Notes under the pieces: generated by a model
What the model saw: the letters and a program-made list of their open reading frames with translations, nothing else
Told to the model about the DNA's origin: nothing
The model's database searches: none
Program-made: the position numbers and the translations under genes
Shown: positions 8,710 to 17,236 of the stretch, piece by piece
Numbering within the stretch: the stretch's first letter is position 1
Layout: each line of letters begins with the position of its first letter
Origin: Lentzea fradiae
GTDB taxonomy: Bacteria; Actinomycetota; Actinomycetes; Mycobacteriales; Pseudonocardiaceae
Length of the DNA stretch: 64,000 nucleotides
Assembly: GCF_900100955.1 (NCBI RefSeq)
Contig: NZ_FNCC01000005.1
Coordinates: 310,001 to 374,000 of the forward strand
Direction: 5' to 3'

Positions 8710-9069
8710 ATGGCCACCTGGGACGACGTGCACAGGATCGCCACCTCCATGCCCGACGTGACGGAACGGGTGCGCGAGGGCGTCGTCGACTGGCGGGTCA
8801 AGGAGAAGCTCTTCGTCTGGGAACGGCCGCTGCGAGGGACCGACCTCGCGGCACTGGGCCCCACCGCGCCGTCCGGCCCGATCCTGGCGGCGCGGGTGCC
8901 GGACCTGGGGGCCAAGGAGGCGCTGCTCGCCTCGGACGGGTCCGTCTACTTCACGACGCCGCACTTCCACGGGTACCCGGCGGTGCTCGTGCGGCTGGAG
9001 CACATCGCGGTGGGGGAGCTGGAGGAGCTGATCGTGGAGGCGTGGCACGCACGGGCGCGGCGCCGGTAG
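8710..9069 (+). CDS. MmcQ/YjbR family protein
   Basis: A 119-residue protein of the MmcQ/YjbR (CyaY-like fold) family. It has the conserved acidic N-terminal helix (TWDDVHRIATSMP), an unusually short core, the FxTPHFHGYPAVLVRL strand and the C-terminal LEELIVEAWHARA helix. DNA binding is often assumed for this family but rarely shown. It follows PAC2 by 10 bases and is followed two bases later by a YciI-like gene, forming a three-gene unit. Confidence 0.85.
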   Translation: MATWDDVHRIATSMPDVTERVREGVVDWRVKEKLFVWERPLRGTDLAALGPTAPSGPILAARVPDLGAKEALLASDGSVYFTTPHFHGYPAVLVRLEHIAVGELEELIVEAWHARARRR

Positions 9070-9071
9070 CC

Positions 9072-9593
9072 GTGGAGTTCCTCTGCCACCACCGGGACCG
9101 GCCGGGGTCGATGCCGCTGCGGCAGCGGTTGCTCGAAGAGCACTGGTCCTACATGGACCGCTTCGAGCTGATCGCCCGCGGCCCGACGTTCTCCGGCGGC
9201 GTGCTCACCGGCAGCGTCCACGTCGTGGACGTGCCCAGTGCGGCGGCGGCGCGGGCGTTCGCCTTCGACGAGCCGTGCTACCAGGCCGGTGCCTACCGGG
9301 ACGTCCTGCTGCGCCGGTGGCGCAACGTGCTCGGGCGGACGATGTGGGACTTTCCCGGCGGTCGTGAAGGTGGTGGGCACCTCGTGCTCGGGTTCGGGGA
9401 GGGAGAGCCTGCGGATCTGGTGCCGCGCCGGGTGGACGAGTTGGTCGCGTATGGGCCGCTGCTGTCTGACGACGGTGTGGCGTGGCTTGGGACGGCGGCG
9501 TTGGTGCGGTCGGATGACCCGGGTGGCGTGCTGACAGCCGGGCGGTATGACGCTGTTGAGGTGTACGAGTGGGAGTTCGGGGGGCGTCGGTGA
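9072..9593 (+). CDS. YciI-like protein, two-domain
   Basis: A 173-residue protein. The N-terminal half matches the YciI/EthD-like ferredoxin fold (EHWSYMDRF, GPTFSGG, ARAFAFDEPCYQAGAY). The second half (from about residue 100) looks like a diverged second module ending in a YEWEFGG strand. I prefer the GTG at 9072, which does not overlap the previous gene, to the in-frame GTG at 9042. No catalytic assignment is possible. Confidence 0.75.
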   Translation: MEFLCHHRDRPGSMPLRQRLLEEHWSYMDRFELIARGPTFSGGVLTGSVHVVDVPSAAAARAFAFDEPCYQAGAYRDVLLRRWRNVLGRTMWDFPGGREGGGHLVLGFGEGEPADLVPRRVDELVAYGPLLSDDGVAWLGTAALVRSDDPGGVLTAGRYDAVEVYEWEFGGRR

Positions 9594-9708
9594 CCTCGCC
9601 GGTTGAGTCGGTGGTCTCGTCTCGCCCACTGCCTCGCCGGGCCGGGGTGTTCATCGCCGCTGCGCGACGATCGCGATTGGTGCTTGACGGGACGTCGACA
9701 AGCACGCG

Positions 9709-10080
9709 ATGGAGAACATGTGGATCCTCGGGACCGCGGAGGGCGAGTCGCCATCGGTGGCGGACGTCGTCGCCGCGTTCGAGGAGACCGCGCGCCTGCT
9801 GAGTGCCCGTGTGGCGGCGATGGGCAGGACCGCTGTGTTCTACGTCTGGTACGACGCGCAGGCGCTGCAGTTGCGGTGCTCGACTGCCTCGGTGACGAGG
9901 CGGACGCTGCCGTTCGGGGCGAAGGTCGATCCGGACGCGCCGCTTGCCGGGATCGTCGAGAACTACCTCTCCGGCTTCTGGCCGGAGACCGACGAGGGGT
10001 TCGTCCTCCCCGTGTGGTCGGTGGACCTCGGCTTACTGGTTACTCCCGTGGTCGGCTCAGCGACCTGTCGAACACGTTGA
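9709..10080 (+). CDS. Conserved-looking hypothetical protein
   Basis: A 123-residue product with an aromatic-rich middle (AVFYVWYDAQALQLR) and the motif SGFWPETDEGFVLPVWSVD, which look like real protein rather than shadow coding. No family recognised. Its last 41 bases overlap the 3' end of the convergent MFS gene, so the C-terminal tail (VGSATCRTR) may be unconstrained. An imperfect inverted repeat GCTTG..CAAGC lies about 20 bases before the start. An alternative ATG lies at 9718. Confidence 0.55.
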   Translation: MENMWILGTAEGESPSVADVVAAFEETARLLSARVAAMGRTAVFYVWYDAQALQLRCSTASVTRRTLPFGAKVDPDAPLAGIVENYLSGFWPETDEGFVLPVWSVDLGLLVTPVVGSATCRTR

Positions 10081-11224
10081 CCAGCAGGAACACCACGCTC
10101 GCCCCGAGCAGCACCGCGGTGAGCTCCCGCAGCCCGTCGGTGTCGACCCGGTCGCCGAACACCACCCCTTGCACGGCGCCCACCGCGATCGCGCCGACGT
10201 AGAGGAACGTGCGCATCATGCCCGTCGAGCCGGCGACGCGTGCCGGGTCGGCCTGGCGGTAGACGGCGTGCTGCAACGCCAGGTTGACGAGGCCCTGCGG
10301 CACACCGCTGACCAGCGTGACCAGCAGGATCAGCCACAGCGGGCTGGCCGGGGTCAGGGTGAGCATCAGCAGGCAGACGACCACCTGCCCGGCGGAGCCC
10401 AGGACGAGGTGGGCGCGCAACGCCTCGCTGCGCCCGGACACCGCCGCGACCACGATGGCGGTGGCGAACAGGGGTAACAGGACGAGGCCCGACTCACCGG
10501 CGGAGAACCCCCTGCCCGCTTGCAGCCACTGCGTGAACCCGTAGATGAACCCGTACGCGACGACGCTCGACAGCATCGCGCGGAAGTACGTGACCAGCAG
10601 CGGGGCGTTCAGGCCGCTCAGGGTGAACGACCGGGTGCGTTGCGGGCGGCGCGGGGCGCGGTCGCGCGGGAAGTGGCGCCAGCCCAGCACGAACGCCGCG
10701 AGCGCCAGCGGGACGTTGATCGCGAGGGTGGTGCGCCAGCCGCCGAGGTCGATCAGGACGCCGCCGAGCGGCGGGCCGATCACCGCCGTGGTCTGGGTGG
10801 CGACGGCGAGGATCGTGAGGACGCCGCCGGGACTGTCCTCGCCGGTGCGGTCGGCCTCGTCGCGCAGCAGGCGCATCGCGGCGGGGTAGCCGGCGCAGGT
10901 GCCGAGGCCGAGCAGCACGCGGGCCACCACGAGGACGGCGAGGTTCGGGGCGACGGTGCCCAGTGCGCCCGCGACGCCGACCAGTGCCGTCGCGGGCAGG
11001 AACAGCCTGCGGGGGCCGTAGCGGTCGATCAGCAGGCCCGCCACCGGCTGGCCGATCGCCGTCGAGACGTAGAGCGACGTCACGAGCCACGCGACGGCGG
11101 ACGGCGGCTCGCCGAGCGCGAGGCCGATCGGCACCAGCGCGACGGACAGGATCGTCGTGTTGACCGGGTTCAGGACCGCGCCCGCCACCAGCGGGGTGAT
11201 CAGGCGGCGGTCGAACCCGCTCAT
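10040..11224 (-). CDS. MFS transporter (drug-efflux type)
   Basis: A 394-residue polytopic protein with about 12 predicted helices. It has the MFS loop 2-3 signature (GLLIDRYGPRR), a helix-5 region with multidrug antiporter-like glycine and proline residues (TAVIGPPLGGVLIDLGGWR), and no soluble domain. Its ATG overlaps the stop of the upstream MarR regulator (ATGA), so the pair is one transcription unit. A regulator-controlled exporter of small toxic compounds is the most likely role; the substrate is unknown. Confidence 0.9.
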   Translation of the reverse strand: MSGFDRRLITPLVAGAVLNPVNTTILSVALVPIGLALGEPPSAVAWLVTSLYVSTAIGQPVAGLLIDRYGPRRLFLPATALVGVAGALGTVAPNLAVLVVARVLLGLGTCAGYPAAMRLLRDEADRTGEDSPGGVLTILAVATQTTAVIGPPLGGVLIDLGGWRTTLAINVPLALAAFVLGWRHFPRDRAPRRPQRTRSFTLSGLNAPLLVTYFRAMLSSVVAYGFIYGFTQWLQAGRGFSAGESGLVLLPLFATAIVVAAVSGRSEALRAHLVLGSAGQVVVCLLMLTLTPASPLWLILLVTLVSGVPQGLVNLALQHAVYRQADPARVAGSTGMMRTFLYVGAIAVGAVQGVVFGDRVDTDGLRELTAVLLGASVVFLLVNVFDRSLSRPRE

Positions 11225-11649
11225 TCGTCCACCACGCGCTCCAGCAGCGTGACGGCCTCGGCGATCACTCGCCGCTCGGAGTCGGTGAAGCGGTGGGCGA
11301 GGGTCTCGGTGAGCCAGCCGAGCCGGTGGTCCCGCGCGCCCCTGGCGGCGGCCTGGCCCGCCTCGGTGAGGCTGATCAGGGTGCGCCGCCCGTCGTCAGG
11401 GTCGGGCGAGCGCCGGATGAGGCCCTGCTCGTGCAGGGCGGCGAGCGTCTTCGCCATGGACTGCGGCTTGACGTTCTCCGCGCCCGCCAGCCTGCTCGCG
11501 GTCGACGGCTCGCCCAGCACCAGCAGCCGGGCCAGCGCCGACGCCTGCGGGGCGGTCAGGTCCCGCACCGACGACTCGTTCTGCAGCCTGCGCCGCAGCC
11601 GCTGGGTGACCACGCGCAGCCGCTGGTTCAGCTCGGCCGGATCCGTCAT
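11221..11649 (-). CDS. MarR family transcriptional regulator
   Basis: This 142-residue winged-helix repressor has the MarR core: LTAPQASALARLL recognition region, ENVKPQSMAKTLAALHEQGLI DNA-binding helices, and the wing DPDDGRRTLISLTEAG. It sits directly upstream of, and overlaps, an MFS exporter gene, which suggests autoregulated control of the exporter. An inverted repeat lies just upstream (11653-11684). Confidence 0.92.
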   Translation of the reverse strand: MTDPAELNQRLRVVTQRLRRRLQNESSVRDLTAPQASALARLLVLGEPSTASRLAGAENVKPQSMAKTLAALHEQGLIRRSPDPDDGRRTLISLTEAGQAAARGARDHRLGWLTETLAHRFTDSERRVIAEAVTLLERVVDE

Positions 11650-11652
11650 GAA

Positions 11653-11684
11653 AGCCAGCCTAAACTGAACAGCCTGGGCTGGCT
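11653..11684. promoter_or_regulatory. Inverted repeat between folA and marR
   Basis: AGCCAGCC (11653-11660) and GGCTGGCT (11677-11684) form perfect 8-base arms around 16 bases, ending four bases before the MarR start and three bases after the folA stop. It could be the MarR autoregulatory operator or a weak terminator for folA, both of which would read on the minus strand. Confidence 0.4.
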
Positions 11685-11687
11685 ATA

Positions 11688-12143
11688 TCAGTAGCGGACG
11701 AACCGGTAGTGCAGCCCGCTGCTCGACTCCCGCCACTTGCCGACGCTGACCGGTTCACGGCCGACCGGAGGCGCGTAGGTGTCGCCCTCGAACTCCTCGC
11801 GGATCTCGGTGACCTCGACGCGGTCGGCGAACGGCAGCGCCGCCGCGTAGACGGCCGAACCGCCCATCACCCACACGTCGCCGGTGACGTCCGCGAGCGC
11901 CTTCTCCAGCGAGTCGAACGTCTCCACGCCTTCCTGCGGCGTGCGCGACAGCACTAGGTTGCGCCGGCCCGGCAACGGGCGGAAGCGCGGCGGCAGCGAC
12001 TCCCACGTGCGGCGGCCCATGAGGACGGCCGCGCCCGCCGTCGTCTCACGGAAGTGCTTCATGTCCTCGGGGACGTGCCACGGGATGGCGTTGTCGCGGC
12101 CGATCACGCCGTTGGCCGCCTGGGCCCAGATCAGGCCGATCAC
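11688..12143 (-). CDS. folA: Dihydrofolate reductase
   Basis: This 151-residue enzyme shows the DHFR pattern: [22 protein letters not shown] at the N-terminus with the substrate Asp/Glu position in the PEDMKHF helix, the NADPH-binding GRRTWESLP segment and the [14 protein letters not shown] loop. It reduces dihydrofolate to tetrahydrofolate. Its GTG start overlaps the thyA stop (GTGA), so reductase and dihydrofolate-producing thymidylate synthase are translated together. Confidence 0.96.
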   Translation of the reverse strand: MIGLIWAQAANGVIGRDNAIPWHVPEDMKHFRETTAGAAVLMGRRTWESLPPRFRPLPGRRNLVLSRTPQEGVETFDSLEKALADVTGDVWVMGGSAVYAAALPFADRVEVTEIREEFEGDTYAPPVGREPVSVGKWRESSSGLHYRFVRY

Positions 12144-12937
12144 ACCGCCACCGGCGCCTTGATGCCGGGGTGCGGGTCGTAGCCGACGACCTCGAAGTCC
12201 TCGTAGCGGTAGTCGAACAGGCTGGGTGCCTGGGCGAGCTTCAGCGTGGGGAACTCGCGGGCGTCCCTGCTGAGCTGCAGCTCGACCTGCTCCAGGTGGT
12301 TGTCGTAGATGTGGCAGTCGCCGCCGGTCCAGATGAAGTCACCGACGCCGAGCCCGGTCTGCGCGGCGATCATGTGCGTGAGCAGGGCGTAGGAGGCGAT
12401 GTTGAACGGCACGCCCAGGAACAGGTCGGCGCTGCGCTGGTAGAGCTGGCACGACAGCTTGCCGTCGGCCACGTAGAACTGGAAGAACGCGTGGCACGGC
12501 GGGAGCGCCATCTGCGGGATCTCGCCGACGTTCCAGGCGGAGACGATGATGCGGCGCGAGTCCGGGTTCGTCCGCAGCGTCTCCAGGACCTGCGCGATCT
12601 GGTCGACGTGCCCGCCGTCCGGGGTCGGCCACGAACGCCACTGCACGCCGTAGACGGGGCCGAGCTCACCCTCGGGGGAGGCCCACTCGTCCCAGATGGA
12701 CACTCCGTGCTCCCGCAGCCACCGCACGTTCGAGTCGCCGCGCAGGAACCACAGCAGCTCGTACGCGATCGACTTGAAGTGCACCTTCTTCGTCGTGACC
12801 AGCGGGAAGCCGGCGGCGAGGGGGTAGCGCAGCTGGTGGCCGAAGATCGACCGGGTGCCGGTGCCGGTGCGGTCCTGCTTGCGCACACCTTCCTTCAGGA
12901 CGTGGCGGAGCAGGTCTTCGTACTGCGTGTCGGGCAT
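12140..12937 (-). CDS. thyA: Thymidylate synthase (ThyA type)
   Basis: At 265 residues it is close to the E. coli ThyA length. Visible are the dUMP phosphate-binding RTGTGT region near the N-terminus, the catalytic Cys in [13 protein letters not shown], and [20 protein letters not shown]. It methylates dUMP using methylene-tetrahydrofolate. I chose the ATG at 12937 ([10 protein letters not shown]); the frame is open further upstream but that part is Arg-rich shadow sequence antisense to the MarR gene. Upstream partner of folA. Confidence 0.96.
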   Translation of the reverse strand: MPDTQYEDLLRHVLKEGVRKQDRTGTGTRSIFGHQLRYPLAAGFPLVTTKKVHFKSIAYELLWFLRGDSNVRWLREHGVSIWDEWASPEGELGPVYGVQWRSWPTPDGGHVDQIAQVLETLRTNPDSRRIIVSAWNVGEIPQMALPPCHAFFQFYVADGKLSCQLYQRSADLFLGVPFNIASYALLTHMIAAQTGLGVGDFIWTGGDCHIYDNHLEQVELQLSRDAREFPTLKLAQAPSLFDYRYEDFEVVGYDPHPGIKAPVAV

Positions 12938-12969
12938 GGGACGCACCTTAGTCCGAACGAGTGGTGCGG

Positions 12970-13407
12970 CTACAGCCTGGCGAGCGCGTCGACGAGCGGC
13001 TTGAGCTCGGGCACTCCGGCCGCCTCCTCCAGCGACGCGGCGAGCACCTCGTCGTGCGTGGGACGGGCGGCGGCGAGCAGCGCGTGGCCCTGCTCGGTGA
13101 CCTCGGTGTAGATGCCGCGCCGGTCGGTGGGGCAGAGGTAGCGCGCCAGCAGGCCGCGGTCCTCCAGCCGGGTGACGAGCCGCGTCGTGGCCGACTGGCT
13201 GAGCACGACCGCGTTGGAGAGCTGGTTCATCCGAAGGTGGAAACCGTCCTGACGGTTGAGGACGTCGAGAACGGTGTACTCGCTGACCGACAGCTGGTGG
13301 GCCTTCTGCAGCGCTCGTTCGAGGCGGTCCTCGATGCGCGCGTGCAGTGCCGCGAGCGTGCGCCAGCCCTGCGCGCGCGTCTGGACGGCGTCGTCGTCCA
13401 GTGACAT
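12970..13407 (-). CDS. MarR family transcriptional regulator
   Basis: A 145-residue winged-helix protein with [16 protein letters not shown], the recognition helix [19 protein letters not shown] and the wing [20 protein letters not shown]. It is divergent from an SDR oxidoreductase gene across 83 bases that contain a GCAA-N3-TTGC palindrome, the usual arrangement for a repressor of the neighbouring enzyme. The ligand may be a substrate of the SDR or the AKR downstream of it. Confidence 0.92.
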   Translation of the reverse strand: MSLDDDAVQTRAQGWRTLAALHARIEDRLERALQKAHQLSVSEYTVLDVLNRQDGFHLRMNQLSNAVVLSQSATTRLVTRLEDRGLLARYLCPTDRRGIYTEVTEQGHALLAAARPTHDEVLAASLEEAAGVPELKPLVDALARL

Positions 13408-13437
13408 GGCTCAACCCTCCTCGAATAGACAGCGTCT

Positions 13438-13448
13438 GCAACTATTGC
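13438..13448. promoter_or_regulatory. Candidate MarR operator
   Basis: GCAACTATTGC (arms GCAA/TTGC around CTA) lies in the 83-base divergent region between the MarR and SDR genes, followed by GCGTACGC and an imperfect CTTGT...ACAAG repeat. A short palindrome in a divergent regulator promoter is typical of MarR sites, but the match is by eye only. Confidence 0.35.
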
Positions 13449-13490
13449 GTACGCTTGTAATCGTCTTCAACAAGTCTACCGGGGAGAACA

Positions 13491-14255
13491 ATGGATCTGT
13501 CGGGACGCACGGCACTGGTGACGGGCTCCACCGCGGGCATCGGCTTCGCCACCGCGGAAGCCCTGCTCAAGGCGGGTGCGCGCGTGGTCGTCAGCGGCCG
13601 TTCGCAGGAGCGCGTGGCCGAGGCGGTGGGCAAGCTCAGCGCCCACGGCGACGTGCGCGGCGTCGCGTCCGACATCTCGGCCGCCGAGGGCGTGGCCGAG
13701 CTGGTCGGACAGGTCCCGGACGTGGACGTGCTGGTCAACAACCTGGGCATCTACGGTGCCAAGCCGGTGTTCGAGATCGACGACGCCGAGTGGCAGCGGT
13801 TCTTCGACACCAACGTCATGTCCGGCGTCCGGCTCGCCCGCCACTACACGCCCCGCATGGTCGGCCGCGGCTGGGGCCGGGTGATCTTCGTGAGCAGCGA
13901 GTCGTCCGTCTTCACGCCCACCGAGATGGTCCACTACGGCATGACGAAGACCGCCCAGCTGGCGATCTCCCGCGGCATGGCCCAGGAGGTCAAGGGCACG
14001 GGCGTCACGGTGAACTCGGTGCTGCCCGGCCCGACCCTCACGCCGGGCGTCGAGGAGTTCATCCGCGACCGCGTGGGGGAGGGCGGCGAGGCGGAGTTCG
14101 TCCGCACGGAACGTCCGACCCTGCTGCTGGGCCGCCTGATCCGCCCCCACGAGGTGGCGAACCTCATCACCTACGTCGCGTCGGACCTGTCGTCCGCGAC
14201 GACCGGTGCCGCGTTGCGCGTCGACGGCGGCACCGCACCGACGCTGATCCCGTGA
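13491..14255 (+). CDS. SDR family oxidoreductase
   Basis: A 254-residue classical short-chain dehydrogenase with the TGSTAGIGFA nucleotide loop, NNLG, catalytic Ser in FVSSESS and YGMTK (Tyr/Lys). The usual C-terminal DGG follows (VDGGTAPTLIP). It is preceded by GGGGAG and diverges from the MarR gene. The aldo/keto reductase begins 19 bases downstream, so the two oxidoreductases probably form one operon under that regulator. Confidence 0.93.
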   Translation: MDLSGRTALVTGSTAGIGFATAEALLKAGARVVVSGRSQERVAEAVGKLSAHGDVRGVASDISAAEGVAELVGQVPDVDVLVNNLGIYGAKPVFEIDDAEWQRFFDTNVMSGVRLARHYTPRMVGRGWGRVIFVSSESSVFTPTEMVHYGMTKTAQLAISRGMAQEVKGTGVTVNSVLPGPTLTPGVEEFIRDRVGEGGEAEFVRTERPTLLLGRLIRPHEVANLITYVASDLSSATTGAALRVDGGTAPTLIP

Positions 14256-14274
14256 ACACCAGATAGGAACTGTC

Positions 14275-15096
14275 TTGGACAACGTCAAGCTCACCAACGG
14301 CATCACCATGCCCCAGCTCGGTTTCGGCGTCTGGCAGGTCCCCGACGCCGAGGCCACCCCCGCCGTCGCGGAGGCGCTGCGGGCGGGCTACCGCAGCATC
14401 GACACCGCGGCCGCCTACGGCAACGAGAGCGGCGTCGGCAAGGCCATCGCGCAGTCCGATGTGGACCGCGACGACATCTTCGTCACCACCAAGCTCTGGA
14501 ACGCCGACCACGGCCGCGACAAGACGCTGCGCTCGTTCGACGAGTCGATGAAGAGGCTCGGCCTCGACGTGCTCGACCTCTACCTGATCCACTGGCCGAC
14601 CCCGGCCCGCGACCTCTACGTCGACACCTGGAAGGCGTTCGTGCAGCTGCGGGAGGAGGGCCGCGTCCGCGCGATCGGCGTCTCCAACTTCCAGCCCGCG
14701 CACCTGCGCAGGCTGGTCGAGGAGACCGGCGTCGCCCCCGCGGTCAACCAGGTGGAGCTGCACCCGTACCTGCAGCAGGCCGACCTGCGCGCGTTCCACG
14801 CGGAGCACGGCATCCACACCGAGGCGTGGTCACCGCTCGGCCAGGGCGGCGAGCTGCTGAACGACCCGGTGGTCACCGAGATCGCCGCCAGGCACGGCAA
14901 GTCCGCCGCCCAGGTCGTGCTGCGCTGGCACCTGCAGATCGGCAACGTCGTCATCCCGAAGTCCGTCACGCCGGAGCGGATCCGGCAGAACATCGAGGTG
15001 TTCGACTTCGAGCTGGACGACGCCGAGCTGGCCGCGCTGTCCACTCTGGACCGCGGTGGCCGCATCGGGCCGAACCCGGACGAGTTCAACGGCTGA
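14275..15096 (+). CDS. Aldo/keto reductase (AKR5-like)
   Basis: This 273-residue (alpha/beta)8 reductase carries the AKR tetrad: Asp and Tyr in IDTAAAYGNE, Lys in TTKLWN and His in LIHWP. The NADPH-binding end VVIPKSVTPERIRQN is intact. The family-typical N-terminus MDNVKLTNGITMPQLGFGVW places the start at TTG 14275, with AGGAA about six bases upstream. A strong hairpin follows. Confidence 0.94.
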   Translation: MDNVKLTNGITMPQLGFGVWQVPDAEATPAVAEALRAGYRSIDTAAAYGNESGVGKAIAQSDVDRDDIFVTTKLWNADHGRDKTLRSFDESMKRLGLDVLDLYLIHWPTPARDLYVDTWKAFVQLREEGRVRAIGVSNFQPAHLRRLVEETGVAPAVNQVELHPYLQQADLRAFHAEHGIHTEAWSPLGQGGELLNDPVVTEIAARHGKSAAQVVLRWHLQIGNVVIPKSVTPERIRQNIEVFDFELDDAELAALSTLDRGGRIGPNPDEFNG

Positions 15097-15112
15097 GCGC
15101 CTGCGAACGGCA

Positions 15113-15153
15113 CGAAGCCCCGGTCCGCCTCTCCCGCGCGGTCCGGGGCTTCG
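15113..15153. terminator. Bidirectional terminator hairpin
   Basis: CGAAGCCCCGG (15113-15123) pairs perfectly with CCGGGGCTTCG (15143-15153); further pairing is possible inside the loop. It lies between the convergent aldo/keto reductase and ABC permease genes and can serve both. Confidence 0.8.
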
Positions 15154-15191
15154 CGGGCAACGAGCCGGAAGGACTCAGGCTCGCAGGTCTC

Positions 15192-16517
15192 TCATGCCCG
15201 CATGACCGTGGCGATCGGGATCCGCGCCGCCCGCACGGCCGGGATGAGCCCGCCCAGCACACCGGCGACCAGGCCCGCGATGACGCCCGCGACGCCCGCC
15301 TCCCACGGGAACGTGGTGCCCTCCAGCGACGGGAAGCGGCTGCCGAACAGCATGAGGCCCACCTGCAGTCCCGCCGCGCCCGCGCCGATCGCGATCGCCG
15401 CCGTCAGCAGGCCGGTGAGCAGGGTCTCGGCGAGCACGATGCCAGCGAGGAGCATCCGGGACATGCCCACCGCGCGGCGCAGGGCGAACTCCTCGACCCG
15501 TTCGCCGACGGTGGCGAGGCCGACGTTCAGGATGCCCGCGACGCCGATCAGCAGCACCAGGAACGCCATGCCCAGGAAGATCAGCCGCATGATCTTCAGC
15601 TGGGACTCCATCCGCTCCTTGTGGTCGATCGTGTTGAAGTGCAGCTGGTCCTGGGAGATGCCGGCGCCGACCAGCTTGGCCTGCAGCAGCCGGACCAGCT
15701 CGTCGCTTCCGGGCTTGAGGAAGACCTCCAGGCTCGTGCCGCCGCCCTGGAACCGCTGGGCCCTGGTGGGCTCGACCGTGGTCGGCATCCAGGTGCGCAG
15801 CTCGTCGAGCCGCATGTAGACCCGCGGGGAGGAGTCGCCGTCCGCGACCACGCCGACGATCTGTGGCGTCACGTGGTGCGACGCGCCGGTGATCATCATC
15901 TCGCCGGGGACCTTGTAGGTGTTCAGGCCGAACGCGGCCTCCTCGTTCAGCACGATCCGCGGCGCGAGGGACGGGGCGCTCGTGAAGTCGAGCCAGCTGC
16001 CGGAGACCGGGCGGAACGGCTTGAACGGGCGGATGTCGCCGGTGAGCGCGACGAGGGAGACGTCGATGGCCTGGCCGTCGGGCTTCTTCTCCTCCGCCTT
16101 CACCTCCTCGCAGCCGTTCTCGTCGCAGAACACCCGCGGGCCGTAGTCGCCGCGGCCCTGGCCCGCGTACTTGAACGGCATGCCGCCGTCGTTGATCGGG
16201 CGCACGCCCGGCTCGCCGATGACCGCCCGTGAGCTGATCATCGCGACCGCGTCGTCACGGCCCCGCAGCGTGGACTCGACGATGCCCGTCGCGCCCTTCT
16301 CACCGGGGATGTAGCCCGTCAGCGTGCCGTCCTTGCCGAACTGCAGCTCGACGTCGGTGAGCATCGCGCGTTCGGCGATCTCGGAGCCCGCCTGGACGGT
16401 CACGATCGCGAGCACGCCGAGGAACAGCGACACCATCGACAGGAACGTGCGCAGCTTCCGGGCACGGATGCCCTGTCCGCCGATGACCACGGCGGACCGG
16501 AACTTGCCGGAGAACAT
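15192..16517 (-). CDS. MacB-like ABC transporter permease
   Basis: A 441-residue FtsX/MacB-type permease: one N-terminal helix (LRTFLSMVSLFLGVLAIVTV), a periplasmic-core-like domain of about 250 residues, and three C-terminal helices with the conserved EEFALRRAVGMSR segment. The extracytoplasmic domain has a Cys pair (FCDENGC). Its ATG overlaps the ATPase stop by one base (TGATG). With the ATPase and lipoprotein adaptor it forms a tripartite MacAB-type exporter or mechanotransmission complex. Confidence 0.93.
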   Translation of the reverse strand: MFSGKFRSAVVIGGQGIRARKLRTFLSMVSLFLGVLAIVTVQAGSEIAERAMLTDVELQFGKDGTLTGYIPGEKGATGIVESTLRGRDDAVAMISSRAVIGEPGVRPINDGGMPFKYAGQGRGDYGPRVFCDENGCEEVKAEEKKPDGQAIDVSLVALTGDIRPFKPFRPVSGSWLDFTSAPSLAPRIVLNEEAAFGLNTYKVPGEMMITGASHHVTPQIVGVVADGDSSPRVYMRLDELRTWMPTTVEPTRAQRFQGGGTSLEVFLKPGSDELVRLLQAKLVGAGISQDQLHFNTIDHKERMESQLKIMRLIFLGMAFLVLLIGVAGILNVGLATVGERVEEFALRRAVGMSRMLLAGIVLAETLLTGLLTAAIAIGAGAAGLQVGLMLFGSRFPSLEGTTFPWEAGVAGVIAGLVAGVLGGLIPAVRAARIPIATVMRA

Positions 16518-17236
16518 CAGTTGAACCGCCCGTCGCGCAGCTCCAGCACGCGGCCCATCTTGCGCGCGTGGTCGTGGTCGTGGGTGACCAGCACGAGCCC
16601 GCAGCCCTGCCTGGTCGTGTTGAGCAGCACCTCGACGACGAGGTTGCCGGTCTCGGTGTCGAGCGCGCCGGTCGGCTCGTCGGCGAGGATGATCCGCGGC
16701 TTGCGGACCAGGGCGCGGGCGATCGCCACGCGCTGCTGCTCACCGCCGGAGAGCCGGGTGGGCTTGCTCTTCGCGAGGTGCGCGATGCCGACCTGCTCCA
16801 GCGCCTCCATCACCTGCTGCCTGCGCTTGCGGCGCGCGGACCAGCCCTGGCCGTTCACCAGCGCCATCGCCACGTTCTGCGCCGCGGTGAGGTGCTTGAG
16901 CAGGAAGAAGCGCTGGAACACGAACCCGAACTCGGCGCTGCGCAGCGCCGCCGCCCTGCGTTCGGCGACACGCGTGATGTCGTTGCCGTTCAGCAGGTAC
17001 TCGCCGGAGTCGGCGCGGTCGAACAGGCCGATGAGGCTCAGCAGCGTCGACTTGCCGGAGCCGGAGCGGCCGAGGATCGCCACGCTCTGGCCCGCGTGGA
17101 CGGTGAGGTCCACACCGGACAGGATGGTGCGCGGCTCCTCCTGCCCCTTCAGGACCTTCGTGATGCCGGTGAGCTGGAGCAGCGGTGCCTGCGGACGGAT
17201 GATCTCGGTCGCGTCGGTCATCTGGGGCGCGGTCAT
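16517..17236 (-). CDS. MacB-like ABC transporter ATP-binding protein
   Basis: A 239-residue nucleotide-binding protein with Walker A GRSGSGKST, ABC signature LSGGEQQR, Walker B ILADEPTGALD and the H-loop VTHDHDHA. It matches the LolD/MacB NBD class. The ATG at 17236 overlaps the adaptor stop by one base; a GTG one codon earlier is also possible. The reading frame is open far upstream, but that is antisense shadow of the adaptor. Confidence 0.95.
   Translation of the reverse strand: MTAPQMTDATEIIRPQAPLLQLTGITKVLKGQEEPRTILSGVDLTVHAGQSVAILGRSGSGKSTLLSLIGLFDRADSGEYLLNGNDITRVAERRAAALRSAEFGFVFQRFFLLKHLTAAQNVAMALVNGQGWSARRKRRQQVMEALEQVGIAHLAKSKPTRLSGGEQQRVAIARALVRKPRIILADEPTGALDTETGNLVVEVLLNTTRQGCGLVLVTHDHDHARKMGRVLELRDGRFN

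Noticed and set aside
9042-9071. Upstream start for the YciI-like gene
   Set aside because: It would overlap the YjbR gene by 28 bases, and the added residues (MARTGAAPVA) are not part of the fold.
12938-13441. N-terminal extension of the thymidylate synthase frame
   Set aside because: It is low-complexity Arg/Pro-rich sequence antisense or out of frame to the MarR gene; the family N-terminus begins at 12937.
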